A DNA stretch of 64,000 bases from Variovorax sp. PBS-H4 (GTDB lineage: Bacteria; Pseudomonadota; Gammaproteobacteria; Burkholderiales; Burkholderiaceae_C). The notes under the pieces were generated by a model, which was not told where the DNA came from, did not search any database, and was given only the letters and a program-made list of their open reading frames with translations. A program made the translations under genes and the position numbers. Location: positions 2,728,001-2,792,000 of the forward strand of contig NZ_LR594675.1 of assembly GCF_901827205.1 (NCBI RefSeq). Reading direction: 5' to 3'. The stretch's first letter is position 1, and every line of letters begins with the position of its first letter. Shown one piece after another: positions 34,749-43,197 of this stretch.

Positions 34749-36059
34749 TCATGGTGCGTCTGCCAGGATGGCATGAAGGGTCGCGGCGACTGCCAGCAGT
34801 TCGCGCTCGCGCTGCGGATGGCCGACCAACTGCACGCCGATCGGCAGGCCCTGCGGACCGTGCAGTCCGGGCACGTTGACACAGGGCGGGCCGAGCAGGG
34901 TCCAGACGCGGTTGAACACCGGATCGCCGGTAGCGGCCAGGCCGACCGGCGCCTCGCCCGGGGCGGCGGGCACCAGCAGGGCGTCGAGGTCCTGCATCAG
35001 CGCGCCGACAGTACGGCGGCCTTCCTCGGCTTGCGCCAGGGCTTTCCGGTAATCGGCTTCGCTGCAGTCGCGCCCGTTCTGCAGCAGGCCGTGCAGGGCA
35101 GCGCTGAGCTGTTGCGGATGCAGCCGCCATTCGACATCGAGTTGTCGCGCGGCCTCGTAGGCCATCACGGTCTTCTGCGCGCTCAGCAGTCCCGCGGCGG
35201 CGGCGGGCAAAGCGACGTCGCGCAAGCTGGCACCAGCCGCGCCGGCGAGCTTCACGGCCTGCTCGAAGGCAGCCACGCCGCCGGCGTCCGCCGCCGGCCA
35301 TTCGTGGGTGCGGCACACGCCGATTCGCAGCGCGCTCGGCGTGGGCGGCTGCAGCGGCGTGAAGGCCGTGCCGCCCATCGCGCAGCGCATCAGCTCCAGG
35401 TCTTCCGCGCTGCGCGCCAGCCAGCCGAGCGTGTCCAGCGAGGGCGAGAAAGGCTTGATCCCGTCCAGGCTGGCGAGGCCGAAGCCCGGCTTGAGCGCGA
35501 ACACGCCGCAATACGAAGCGGGCCGGATCAGCGAGCCCGCGGTCTGCGTGCCGAAGGCGACGGGGACCATGCCGTCGGCCACGGCTGCGGCGGAGCCGCT
35601 GGAGGAGCCGCCCGGCGTGTGCGCAGGGTTCCGCGGATTGGCCGTGGGGCCGGGCTGGAAGTAGGCGAACTCGGTGGTCACGGTCTTGCCCATCACGACG
35701 GCACCGGCCGCACGCGCCATGGCGACACAGTGCGCATCTGCGGCAGGCTGGAAGCCCTCGTAGATCGGCGAGCCGTAGCGGGTGGGCAGTTGCGCGGTGG
35801 CGATGATGTCCTTCACGCCCAGCGGCACGCCGCCGAGCAGGCCAGGGACGCCGCGGGCGTCGAGCGCGCGCGCGGCGGCCAATGCGCCCTCGGCATCGAG
35901 GTGCTGCCAGGCATGGATCCGCGGCTCGCGCCCGGCAATGCGCTCCAGGGCGGCACGGGTGATGGCCTCGGCGCTCAGTTCGCCGCGCGCCAGCGCCTGC
36001 CGCAGCGCGACGGCCGTCATCCGGGTGTAGGTGCTGCTGTTCATTGAAATATTGGACAT
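34749..36059 (-). CDS. Amidase signature family enzyme (PhyH operon)
   Basis: A 436-aa amidase-signature hydrolase. Triad elements are intact: Lys83 in GGVPLGVKDIIATA, the GGSSSGSAAAV loop near 150-160, and nucleophile Ser176 in GTQTAGSLIRPAS. ATG 36059 (MSNISMNSSTYTR) is chosen; ATG 36044 is also possible. It ends the leftward operon GntR - PhyH - SAF oxidoreductase - amidase. It is only distantly like the amidase at 20678, so the two are not recent duplicates. Possible role: releasing the acid from an amide substrate handled by this pathway. Confidence 0.9.
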   Translation of the reverse strand: MSNISMNSSTYTRMTAVALRQALARGELSAEAITRAALERIAGREPRIHAWQHLDAEGALAAARALDARGVPGLLGGVPLGVKDIIATAQLPTRYGSPIYEGFQPAADAHCVAMARAAGAVVMGKTVTTEFAYFQPGPTANPRNPAHTPGGSSSGSAAAVADGMVPVAFGTQTAGSLIRPASYCGVFALKPGFGLASLDGIKPFSPSLDTLGWLARSAEDLELMRCAMGGTAFTPLQPPTPSALRIGVCRTHEWPAADAGGVAAFEQAVKLAGAAGASLRDVALPAAAAGLLSAQKTVMAYEAARQLDVEWRLHPQQLSAALHGLLQNGRDCSEADYRKALAQAEEGRRTVGALMQDLDALLVPAAPGEAPVGLAATGDPVFNRVWTLLGPPCVNVPGLHGPQGLPIGVQLVGHPQRERELLAVAATLHAILADAP

Positions 36060-36111
36060 GTCGCCCGCAAAACGCGCCCCCGCACTTCGCCTCCGACCCC
36101 GAGCAGGGCAA

Positions 36112-37470
36112 TCAGGCGGCCTTCGCACGCTCCGGCGCGAACATCGTCTCCATCTCGCGGCGCAATTGCCAGGCGTGGGTCGATGTATCCATCGCTACGT
36201 CCGCCCAGCACAGACTCTGCCCCTTCTTCACCGCTCGCACCAGCTTCACGTTGTGCGCGAGCCCGAGAGGCAGTCCGCCGAGTTGCAGCGAGCGCTCCGC
36301 CGGCAGCAGCTTGCCCCACACGGTGTAGCCGCCTTCCCCATCGAGCGTCTCGCCCGCCGCGAGGTCCCGCTTGGCCGTGGCCACCACGTCCGCGTTCCAG
36401 CAGGTTGCCACACCCGTGGGCTCGCCGCGCAGCGCCACGCTCGCGACCGAGACGCCGACCTCAAGCCCGATCAGGTGCCAGCGCTTGTAGAGCGTGAAAT
36501 AGCGGCCGCTCGGATCGGTATGGGCGTTGTATTCCTCAAAGCAGTTCTTGATGTACTCGGTCTCGGCCTCGACCGTGACCCATACGCCCATCCGGATGTC
36601 GTAGGGAATGCGCCGGCCGTCCGCCTCCAGCGATGAGACCACCTCCACCATGCCCTTGCGTTCGAGCACGCCGCCCTCGCTCCTCGGCCGTGTCACGAAG
36701 GGGATGTCCTCCACGCTGGCCGGCGGGTAGAGCAACCCGTCGGAGGGCACGCCCAGGCCGGTCGCGTTGGCCACCGCCGCGCTCTCGATCGAAGGCTTCG
36801 AGCCGTCGAGGAAGCTGTTGAACATCTTCGGGTTGAGTCCGCCGCGCTTCGCCTGCTCGGGCGTGAGCCCGTAGTGGCCCCACACCGTCTCGGGCGTCGA
36901 CGCGCTGAAATGCGGCAGCCACTTGTGGCCGCGCCCCGCCGCGACCACCGGAAAGCCGCAGGTGCGCGCCCAGTCGACCAGGTCGCAGATCAGCGCCGGC
37001 TGGTCGCCGAAGGCCAGCGAATACACCACGCCCGCCTCGTGCGCGCGGCGCGCAAGCAGCGGGCCGCAGAAGGCGTCGGCCTCCACCGTCACGTTGACCA
37101 CGTGCTTGCCGTGCGCGAAGGCGTCGAGGCAATGCTCGACCGCAGCGACCGGGTTGCCGGTGCATTCGACCACGATGTCGATCGATGGCTCGCGGGTCAC
37201 CGCCTGCCAGTCCTCGGTGATCCAGGTGGTGCCGTCGCGCAGCGCTTCCTGCGCCGAGCGGGCCGCGGCACGCTCGGGCGTCCAGCCCACGCGTTCGAGG
37301 TTCGTGCGCGCCGCGTCGGGCGAGAGATCGGCGATGGCCACCAGCTGCACGCCGGGGGTGCGCGGGATCTGCGCCAGGTACATCGCGCCGAATTTGCCGG
37401 CGCCGATCAGGCCGATGCGCACCGGCTTGTTCTCGGCGGCGCGCTGCTGGAGTCGTTGATGCAGGCTCAT
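36112..37470 (-). CDS. NAD(P)-binding oxidoreductase with C-terminal SAF domain
   Basis: A 452-aa protein with an N-terminal Rossmann fold (VRIGLIGAGKFGAMYLAQIP, GxGxxG at about 22-27) resembling homoserine dehydrogenase/GFO-IDH-MocA proteins, and a C-terminal SAF domain (about 350-425: VATAKRDLAAGETLDGEGGY). The middle has VECTGNPVAAVEHCLDAF and HVVNVTVEADAFCGPLL. SAF-domain members are often mislabelled as flagellar FlgA-like; here the context is catabolic. It begins three bases after the PhyH stop. It probably oxidises or reduces the product of the dioxygenase. Exact reaction unknown. Confidence 0.85.
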   Translation of the reverse strand: MSLHQRLQQRAAENKPVRIGLIGAGKFGAMYLAQIPRTPGVQLVAIADLSPDAARTNLERVGWTPERAAARSAQEALRDGTTWITEDWQAVTREPSIDIVVECTGNPVAAVEHCLDAFAHGKHVVNVTVEADAFCGPLLARRAHEAGVVYSLAFGDQPALICDLVDWARTCGFPVVAAGRGHKWLPHFSASTPETVWGHYGLTPEQAKRGGLNPKMFNSFLDGSKPSIESAAVANATGLGVPSDGLLYPPASVEDIPFVTRPRSEGGVLERKGMVEVVSSLEADGRRIPYDIRMGVWVTVEAETEYIKNCFEEYNAHTDPSGRYFTLYKRWHLIGLEVGVSVASVALRGEPTGVATCWNADVVATAKRDLAAGETLDGEGGYTVWGKLLPAERSLQLGGLPLGLAHNVKLVRAVKKGQSLCWADVAMDTSTHAWQLRREMETMFAPERAKAA

Positions 37471-37473
37471 CGC

Positions 37474-38349
37474 TCAGGCCGCCACGGTGTCGATGTTTTC
37501 GAGCGAGGTGCGAAGCGCGCTCTCGGGCAGGCCCTCTTTCCACGGCGTCTCGACGGGGCAGGGCTTCAGCAGGCAGTCATCGGGCAGCAGCGCGATGGGA
37601 GTGAAGTCGCGGTGCGCGATGTACTCGGGCCGCTTGAAGCGCCGGATGTGGTTGCTGACCGCGCAAAGGCTCAGGTACACCGCCACGCGGTTGAAAGGCG
37701 AGAGGTTGCTGCCCGAGGCATGCACCAGGCAGCTGTGGAACAGGATCATCGAGCCGGCCGGGCCCTTGGGCGCAACGATGCCGCCGTGCTTGCCGCCGGC
37801 CCGATCCACCAGCTGGCGAATCAGCGCGTGGTCGATGGTCCACAGCGGATAGCTCGTGGTCGTGAGGTCGTGCTGCGCCTCGATCACGCCCTTGCGATGG
37901 CTGCCGGGGATGAACATCAGGGGGCCGTTGAACTCGCTCACGTCGTCGAGGAAAATGGCCACGTTCATCGCACGCTCGGTGGGCATCAGGTCGTCGTTGA
38001 GCCAGGTGCCGTAGTCCTGGTGCCACTGCCAGACGTCGCCCTCGAAGGCCATCTTGCCGTTGATCTTGAACTGGTGCATGTAGACCTCTTCCTCGAAGAG
38101 GTCCATCACCGGACCCACCATGCGCGGATGGCGGGCCAGCCGGGCGAAGGGTTCGCTGATCAGGTGCGCCGCAAAGTTGGTGCGCACCGCATCGGAGCCT
38201 TTCTCGCGCACGTTGAAGGCTTCGCGCCGCGCATACAGCGCAGGGACTGCATCGGTCAGCACTTTCGTTTCATCGGCCGAGAAATGACCGGGGAAGAACA
38301 GGTAGCCGTCGCGCTCGAACTGCGCGCGCTGCTCGGGGGTGAGTTTCAT
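37474..38349 (-). CDS. Phytanoyl-CoA dioxygenase family protein (Fe(II)/2-oxoglutarate-dependent, EctD-like)
   Basis: A 291-aa double-stranded beta-helix dioxygenase. The iron facial triad is clear: H110 and D112 in WQWHQDYGTW and H210 in LFHSCLVHASGSNLSP, with 2-oxoglutarate-binding Arg221 in FNRVAV. The EFNGPLMFIPGSHRKGVI block is close to ectoine hydroxylase and proline hydroxylase-type PhyH proteins, so a free small molecule rather than a CoA ester is the likely substrate. Its ATG overlaps the stop of the GntR gene (ATGA), so regulator and enzyme are co-translated. Confidence 0.9.
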   Translation of the reverse strand: MKLTPEQRAQFERDGYLFFPGHFSADETKVLTDAVPALYARREAFNVREKGSDAVRTNFAAHLISEPFARLARHPRMVGPVMDLFEEEVYMHQFKINGKMAFEGDVWQWHQDYGTWLNDDLMPTERAMNVAIFLDDVSEFNGPLMFIPGSHRKGVIEAQHDLTTTSYPLWTIDHALIRQLVDRAGGKHGGIVAPKGPAGSMILFHSCLVHASGSNLSPFNRVAVYLSLCAVSNHIRRFKRPEYIAHRDFTPIALLPDDCLLKPCPVETPWKEGLPESALRTSLENIDTVAA

Positions 38350-39035
38350 GCGGTGCTTCCTTGGTTGGCGTGGGCGGAAAGACGTGCGGCCAGCCGCGTG
38401 CCCAGCGTCTGGGCCGCCTGCGTGACATGCGCATCGCTCAGGCGTGCGGCCCGGTCGACATTGCCGGCCGCGATGGCTTTCGCAATGGCCTCGTGCTCGT
38501 CCCACAGCGACTCGCGCTGCGGCACGGACTGCAGCACCGCGCCCATGGCGCGGCGCAGGTGGCGCCAGTGCTGGTCGGCACTCTGCGCGATCAACAGGTT
38601 GCCGGAGGCGGCATAGATGGCGTGATGGAAGGCGGCGTCGGCTTCGATCATGGCTTCCACGCTGCGGCCGCGCGCGGCACGGCGGCCGCGTTCGATCAGC
38701 TTCGGGTCGATGCGGTGGCGCTGCGCCGCGGCGAGGCGCGCCGCCAACACGTCGAGCGCACCGCGCACCTGGTAGACCTTGTGCATCCAGTCGACATCCA
38801 GCGGCGCCACCAGCAGGCCGCGGCCGGGGGCGTCGAGCACGAAGCCGTCCTTCTTCAGCAGGCGCAGCGCCTGCAGCACCGGCTGGCGCGAGACAGCCAG
38901 GCGCCGGGCCAGGTCTTCCTGCGTGATGCGCTCGCCGGGCGCCAGCGAGCCGCTGCTGATGGCGTCGTGCAGCGCGCGATAGACCTGGTCGACGAGGTCG
39001 GGTGCGGCGGCGATCTGGAGCAACTGGGCGGGCAT
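38346..39035 (-). CDS. GntR/FadR-type regulator of the PhyH operon
   Basis: A 229-aa regulator. Winged helix: SGSLAPGERITQEDLARRLA, VSRQPVLQALRLLKKDGFV and LDAPGRGLLVAPLD. The FCD-type helical domain has FHHAIYAASGNLLIAQS. It leads its own operon and overlaps phyH by four bases; a perfect 16-base palindrome lies 18-33 bases before its ATG and overlaps a predicted -10, so it is probably autoregulated. A small-molecule acid is the likely inducer (family inference). Confidence 0.93.
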   Translation of the reverse strand: MPAQLLQIAAAPDLVDQVYRALHDAISSGSLAPGERITQEDLARRLAVSRQPVLQALRLLKKDGFVLDAPGRGLLVAPLDVDWMHKVYQVRGALDVLAARLAAAQRHRIDPKLIERGRRAARGRSVEAMIEADAAFHHAIYAASGNLLIAQSADQHWRHLRRAMGAVLQSVPQRESLWDEHEAIAKAIAAGNVDRAARLSDAHVTQAAQTLGTRLAARLSAHANQGSTA

Positions 39036-39052
39036 GGCGGCTGGATCTCTGA

Positions 39053-39068
39053 ACTCTGTATACAGAGT
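39053..39068. promoter_or_regulatory. Perfect 16-bp palindromic operator for the GntR-PhyH operon
   Basis: ACTCTGTA (39053-39060) followed directly by TACAGAGT (39061-39068), with no mismatch. Its centre TGTATACA is of the type bound by FadR-like GntR repressors. It overlaps the predicted -10 on the minus strand. Confidence 0.75.
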
Positions 39069-39084
39069 ACGATGTTTGCCGCAA
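39057..39084 (-). promoter_or_regulatory. Promoter of the GntR-PhyH operon
   Basis: Minus strand TTGCGG (complement of 39079-39084), 16-base spacer, TATACA (complement of 39057-39062). The -10 lies within the palindrome at 39053-39068, the arrangement expected for repression. Confidence 0.5.
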
Positions 39085-39101
39085 CCTGATGCTAGGGATT
39101 T

Positions 39102-39111
39102 ACGCTAGCGT
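39102..39111. promoter_or_regulatory. Second short palindrome in the GntR/DUF4189 intergenic region
   Basis: ACGCTAGCGT is a perfect 10-base palindrome, 34 bases from the 16-base one. It could be a site for another regulator or for the DUF4189 gene downstream on the plus strand. Weak evidence on its own. Confidence 0.3.
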
Positions 39112-39168
39112 TCGGTCCGCAGCGCATCGGCCGACCGCGCCGGGCATTGATTCAAAATAAACGCCTCC

Positions 39169-39597
39169 ATGACCTTGCACTCCTACGCTGTCCGCATGCT
39201 CGGCGCGCTCGCGCTGCTGGGGTGCTGCGACCCGAGCGGCCTCGCCGTCCGTCCTGCCCATGCCGAGCCATCGCGGGGTGCGAGCTGGGGAGCCATCGCT
39301 TCCGTCGACAACTGGTACGGCTACGCCTTCAACTTTCCGTCCCGCGACGCGGCCGAGCTCGCAGCGCGTTCCCGGTGCGAGCGTGCCGCGGGCGGTAAGG
39401 GCCGTGGGGGGGCTTGCGTGGTCCGTACCTACTTCGATCGCTCGTGCGGTGCGCTCGCCAGGGGCAACTATGGCGAGTGGGGCACGGCCGTCGCCGCCAC
39501 GGCGAGCGAAGCGGCCAAGGCGGCGGCCGGGCAGTGCGAAACCCACCTGCCGACCGAGCCCTGCAAGGTGGTCGTCAGCGTGTGCTCGCCGGGCTGA
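39169..39597 (+). CDS. DUF4189 domain protein, exported
   Basis: A 142-aa small exported protein. The core SWGAIASVDNWYGYAFNFPS, followed by spaced alanine/serine-rich A-x-x-A-x-x-C segments and paired cysteines (for example CVVRTYFDRSCGALA and CKVVVSVC), fits DUF4189. The N-terminus is ambiguous: ALALLGCCD could be a lipobox (Cys19), while AHAEPS could be a signal peptidase I site. Function unknown; members are small periplasmic proteins stabilised by disulfides. It is convergent with the Bug gene (22 bases between stops) and divergent from the GntR operon. Confidence 0.82.
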   Translation: MTLHSYAVRMLGALALLGCCDPSGLAVRPAHAEPSRGASWGAIASVDNWYGYAFNFPSRDAAELAARSRCERAAGGKGRGGACVVRTYFDRSCGALARGNYGEWGTAVAATASEAAKAAAGQCETHLPTEPCKVVVSVCSPG

Positions 39598-39619
39598 GCA
39601 GGGCGGCCCAGCCGCTCGC

Positions 39620-40579
39620 TCAATGCGCCTGCTTCGGCAGGTTCAGGCTCTGGAGCAGCGGCACCCAGCGATTGAATTCGGTGTCGACGAACGTCGCCAG
39701 TTCCTCCGGGGTGCCGCCTCGCGGCTCCATGCCGATGGCCCTGGCGCGTTCGACGAATTCCGGGTCGGCGATCACCTGGTTGACGGCGCGGTTCAGGCGC
39801 TGGATCGCTTCCTTCGGCGTGGCGGAGGGGACCGACAGCGAATACCAGAGGACGGCCTCGATGTCGTAGCCCTGCTCCTTGAAGGTCGGCGCGTCCGGCA
39901 CCTGGGGCATCCTCTTGCTGTCCATCACGCCCAGGACCCGGAGCTTGCCGCTGCGCACATGCGGCAGTGAGCCGGTGATGGAGGTTCCGTGGATGTCGAT
40001 CTCGTTGCCCAGCAGCGCCTGGATGGCGGGAGCATCGCCGTTGAAGGGAATGTGGGTCGTGCTGAAGCCGGCGCTCTTCTCGAAGCTGAGGGGTGCGAGG
40101 TTGGTCAGGATGGCCGCACCGGGCGAGCCCCGGTTGATCTTGCCGGGGTTGGCCTTGGCATAGGCAACCATCTCCCGGATGTTCTTGTAGGGCAGGTCGG
40201 ACCGGCCCACGATGATCGCCGGCTGGTAGGCAATCTGCGAGACCGGCGCGAAGTCCTTCTTCGGGTCGTAGGGCAGCTTGTCGTAGAGGATCGTGTTGTT
40301 GGCGAGTGTGCCCAGCGACGACACCAGGACCGTGTTGCCGTCCGGCCGGGCCCGCGCCACGTAGTCCGCGGCGACGATGCCGCTGGCGCCGGGCCGGTTG
40401 TCGACGATGACCTGGGTTCCCCGCTTGTTGAGCTCGGCGGCAAGGATGCGCACGTATTGGTCGGTGCCGCCGCCGGCCGCGAAGGGGACGACGATCCTGA
40501 TGGGCTGCTGCGCGTGGGCCGGGCCCAACGCCGCAGCCAGTCCGAACAGCACGCCGGAAAAGAACTTCCGATAACTCAC
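39620..40579 (-). CDS. Bug-family extracytoplasmic solute-binding protein (TTT type)
   Basis: A 319-aa tripartite tricarboxylate transporter receptor with a Sec signal (ending LGPAHAQ). The start of the mature part, PIRIVVPFAAGGGTDQYVRI, and VIVDNRPGASGIVAADYVAR are the classic Bug motifs around the ligand carboxylate clamp. GTG 40579 is preceded by aggaga. No TctA/TctB membrane genes are nearby, which is common for this large family in Burkholderiales. It lies downstream of the CaiB gene on the same strand and may deliver a carboxylate for the CoA-transferase/dehydrogenase pathway. Confidence 0.92.
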   Translation of the reverse strand: MSYRKFFSGVLFGLAAALGPAHAQQPIRIVVPFAAGGGTDQYVRILAAELNKRGTQVIVDNRPGASGIVAADYVARARPDGNTVLVSSLGTLANNTILYDKLPYDPKKDFAPVSQIAYQPAIIVGRSDLPYKNIREMVAYAKANPGKINRGSPGAAILTNLAPLSFEKSAGFSTTHIPFNGDAPAIQALLGNEIDIHGTSITGSLPHVRSGKLRVLGVMDSKRMPQVPDAPTFKEQGYDIEAVLWYSLSVPSATPKEAIQRLNRAVNQVIADPEFVERARAIGMEPRGGTPEELATFVDTEFNRWVPLLQSLNLPKQAH

Positions 40580-40725
40580 TTTGGTCTCCTGTTGGCTTTA
40601 TTGGAATGGCAGGGAAGGCAATCGAATCTGAAAAGCCAGTCTATGGCCGCAGGTGCGGCGTGGACGTGCAGGGAATGAAAAGCACCTTTGTACGGCGTGC
40701 ACGCGGCGGCTGCTGCTCGCAGGCA

Positions 40726-41928
40726 TCACCCGGGGACGACGCCTTCGGCCTGCAGCGCCGCAATTTCCGCCGGCTCGAACCCTGCCTCGCGCAGCAGCTC
40801 CTGCGTCTGCGCCCCGTGGGCGGGGGCAGCCTGCGTGGGGCGGCGCGGCGTGTCGGCCAGCTCGTACGGCAAGCCGAAGCTGGGATAGCCCGGCCGGTCG
40901 CCGTTCGGCGCCGCCTCGATCACCATGCGGCTCGAGCGAAAGTCATCGCCAGCAAGCGCTTCGCTGTAGCTGCGCACCACCCCCACCACGATGTTGTTGC
41001 GCGTGAGCAGGTCCACGCATTCCTGCGTGCTGCAGCGCGAGAGACGGCTGCCCACGGCCTCCTTCATCGCCGGGCGGTTGGACACCCTCAGCTCATTGGT
41101 GAGGAAGCGCGCGTCGGTGGCCAGCTCGGGGCAGCCGATGCTTTCGCACAGCCGCACCCAGTGCGATTGAACGTAGGCCGAGACCACCACCATGCCGTCG
41201 CGGGTGTGGAAGATGTCCGCCGCGGGCGCGTTCATCGGCTGGCCATCGCCGCTGCGGGTGGGTTCGACGCCGCGCACCATGTAGTCGCTCCAGTTCGGCA
41301 ACTGCAGGTGGAGTGCCACCTCCAGCAGCGAGACGCGGATGGTTTCGCCGGCGCCGGTGCGCTCGCGCCGGAACAGGGCCGCGAGGGTGGCCTGCGCGGC
41401 CACCTGCACGGTTGCGGTATCGATGATGGTGGCGCCCACCTTCTGCGGCAGCCCGTCGGGTTCGCCCGTTACGGACATCATTCCGCTTTCCGCCTGCGCC
41501 GCGATGTCGTAGCCGGGGCGGTCGCGCGAAGGGGCATCGGTGGGGAAGCCCGCGATCGACACGTGGATCAGCCCAGGGTGCCGGGCCCGCAGGGCCTCTG
41601 CGCCGAGGCCGAGGGCTTCGGCGGCGCCGGGCCGCAGGTTCTGCACCAGCACGTCGGCCGCTGCGACCAGGCGCAGCGCGACTTCCTTGCCGCGCGGCTG
41701 GCGCAGGTCGAGCGCGATCGACTTCTTGCTGCGGTTGTAGGCCCGCAGCATGGCCTCGCCGAAATGGCCCGTGTGGCGCGCCATGTCGCCTTCCATCGAC
41801 TCGATCTTCACCACCTCTGCGCCGAGATCGCCGAGCGTCATGGCGGTTCCGGGGCCCGCGATGTAGTTGCCGAGTTCGATGACGCGGATGCCCTGCAGGG
41901 GGGGAAGAGGCACGGATCTGTCGTTCAT
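40726..41928 (-). CDS. CaiB/BaiF family CoA-transferase
   Basis: A 400-aa class III CoA-transferase. GIRVIELGNYIAGPGTAMTL and the LGAEVVKIES segment mark the CoA-binding N-terminus; SIALDLRQPRGKEVALRL and VLVQNLRPGAAEALGLG follow. The aspartate of KVGATIIDTATVQ is the probable acyl-anhydride residue. ATG 41928 (MNDRSVPLPPLQG) is chosen; upstream codons are intergenic. The enzyme would move CoA onto a carboxylic acid, with the acyl-CoA dehydrogenase at 43198 acting next. LysR lies 133 bases upstream on the same strand. Confidence 0.92.
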   Translation of the reverse strand: MNDRSVPLPPLQGIRVIELGNYIAGPGTAMTLGDLGAEVVKIESMEGDMARHTGHFGEAMLRAYNRSKKSIALDLRQPRGKEVALRLVAAADVLVQNLRPGAAEALGLGAEALRARHPGLIHVSIAGFPTDAPSRDRPGYDIAAQAESGMMSVTGEPDGLPQKVGATIIDTATVQVAAQATLAALFRRERTGAGETIRVSLLEVALHLQLPNWSDYMVRGVEPTRSGDGQPMNAPAADIFHTRDGMVVVSAYVQSHWVRLCESIGCPELATDARFLTNELRVSNRPAMKEAVGSRLSRCSTQECVDLLTRNNIVVGVVRSYSEALAGDDFRSSRMVIEAAPNGDRPGYPSFGLPYELADTPRRPTQAAPAHGAQTQELLREAGFEPAEIAALQAEGVVPG

Positions 41929-42061
41929 CCGCAAGACTCTAGGATCGCCTGGCGCGGCGCGGAAAGCAGCAACTGCAAAGCAGCTTTGCACCTTGCGCCG
42001 ACGATCACCCTCGACCGCGCAGTGATCGCGCCGTGATCGCGGCGTGGAGCCGGGCGGCGCC

Positions 42062-42973
42062 TCAGCCGGCCTCGCCTTCGCCCAGCGCCTGGGCAATGAA
42101 GTCGACGAAGGCGCGCACCTTCAAGGGCAAGGTGCGGCTCTGGCGGAACACCGCGTAGATGCCATTGGAGAAGCCGCGCACCGCAAACCGGTGCTCGGGC
42201 AGGAGGCGCACCAGCGAACCGTCCTGGAGGCAGCTGCGGATGGTGGGTTCCGACAGCAGCGCGATCCCCATGCCGCCGATCGCAGCCAGCCGCAGCAGTT
42301 CGCCATTGTTCGAGCTGAGCACGCCGTGGATCGCCAACGCCTGCTGCTCACCGTGCTCGTCGATGTACTTCCAGGTCGTGGCCTCCTGCTCTCGACGGTA
42401 GGTGAGGCATCGCACCTGCGGCAGGTCGGTCGGGTGCCGGATGCGCGGGTGCGCCTTGACGAAGGAGGGGCTGGCCACCAGCACCTCGTCGCTGCTGAGC
42501 AGCCGCTTGATCACGAAGCTCGAATCGTTGGACTCGCCGGTGCGGATATCGATGTCGAAGTCCTGCTCCACGAGGTTGACGGGGTGTTCGGAGAGCTCGA
42601 TTTCGACATGGATGTCGCGGTACTGCTGGGCGAAGCGCGGCAGCAGCGGCGCGATCACCCGCAAGCCGATCTGGGTTCGCGAATGGATGCGCAGCCGGCC
42701 CTCGGGGCGCAGCTTGGAACTGCGCGCGGCTTCCTCCGCCTCGGCCATCGTCTCGAGCACCACCTCCGCCCGCTGCAGGAACGCCTGCCCGCTCTCGGTG
42801 ACCTTGAGCTTGCGGCTGGTGCGGTCGACCAGTCGCACGCCGAGCTCTTCCTCCAGGGCACTGATCCGGCGGGAGATGGTCGCCGGAGACAGGCTGAGGC
42901 TGCGCGCTGCGGCCGAGAGGCTGCCCTTGCGTGCGGTGATCACGAAGATCCGGAGGGTGTCGAACGCCTTCAT
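42062..42973 (-). CDS. LysR family transcriptional regulator
   Basis: A 303-aa LTTR. The N-terminal helix-turn-helix is AFDTLRIFVITARKGSLSAA to LEEELGVRLVDRTSRKLKVT; the effector domain includes IHSRTQIGLRVIAPLLPRFA and NGELLRLAAIGGMGIALLSE. It is divergent from the acyl-CoA dehydrogenase (224-base gap) and upstream of the CaiB gene, so it probably controls both. An 8-base inverted pair TTCCGAAA (42973-42980) and TTTCGGAA (43078-43085) flanks the region, but I see no standard T-N11-A box that stands out. Confidence 0.93.
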   Translation of the reverse strand: MKAFDTLRIFVITARKGSLSAAARSLSLSPATISRRISALEEELGVRLVDRTSRKLKVTESGQAFLQRAEVVLETMAEAEEAARSSKLRPEGRLRIHSRTQIGLRVIAPLLPRFAQQYRDIHVEIELSEHPVNLVEQDFDIDIRTGESNDSSFVIKRLLSSDEVLVASPSFVKAHPRIRHPTDLPQVRCLTYRREQEATTWKYIDEHGEQQALAIHGVLSSNNGELLRLAAIGGMGIALLSEPTIRSCLQDGSLVRLLPEHRFAVRGFSNGIYAVFRQSRTLPLKVRAFVDFIAQALGEGEAG

Positions 42974-43197
42974 TCCGAAAGATGCAAAGAAGGTATGCGC
43001 AGGCTGGTGCCCCGCAGCCGCACCGGGTTCCTATGATTTCCCCGCGCAACTTTTTCAACAAGAGGCCCGGCGATGGATTTCGGAAACTTCATTCTGATGC
43101 AGCAGCGAAACAAGGAAGAGACCTTCTGCCGGACCCGCAAGATCCGGCCAGGGACCGGAATTGTCGTCGTTCTGCTTTGCCAGGGAGAGGTGGCCTG

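Noticed and set aside
20678..36059. The two amidase genes (20678-22066 and 34749-36059) as a recent duplication
   Set aside because: They share only the family motifs; the sequences around the motifs and the lengths differ clearly.
42973..43085. TTCCGAAA and TTTCGGAA pair as a LysR binding site
   Set aside because: The 8-base arms are about 100 bases apart and one covers the LysR start codon; there is no T-N11-A geometry, so it may be chance.
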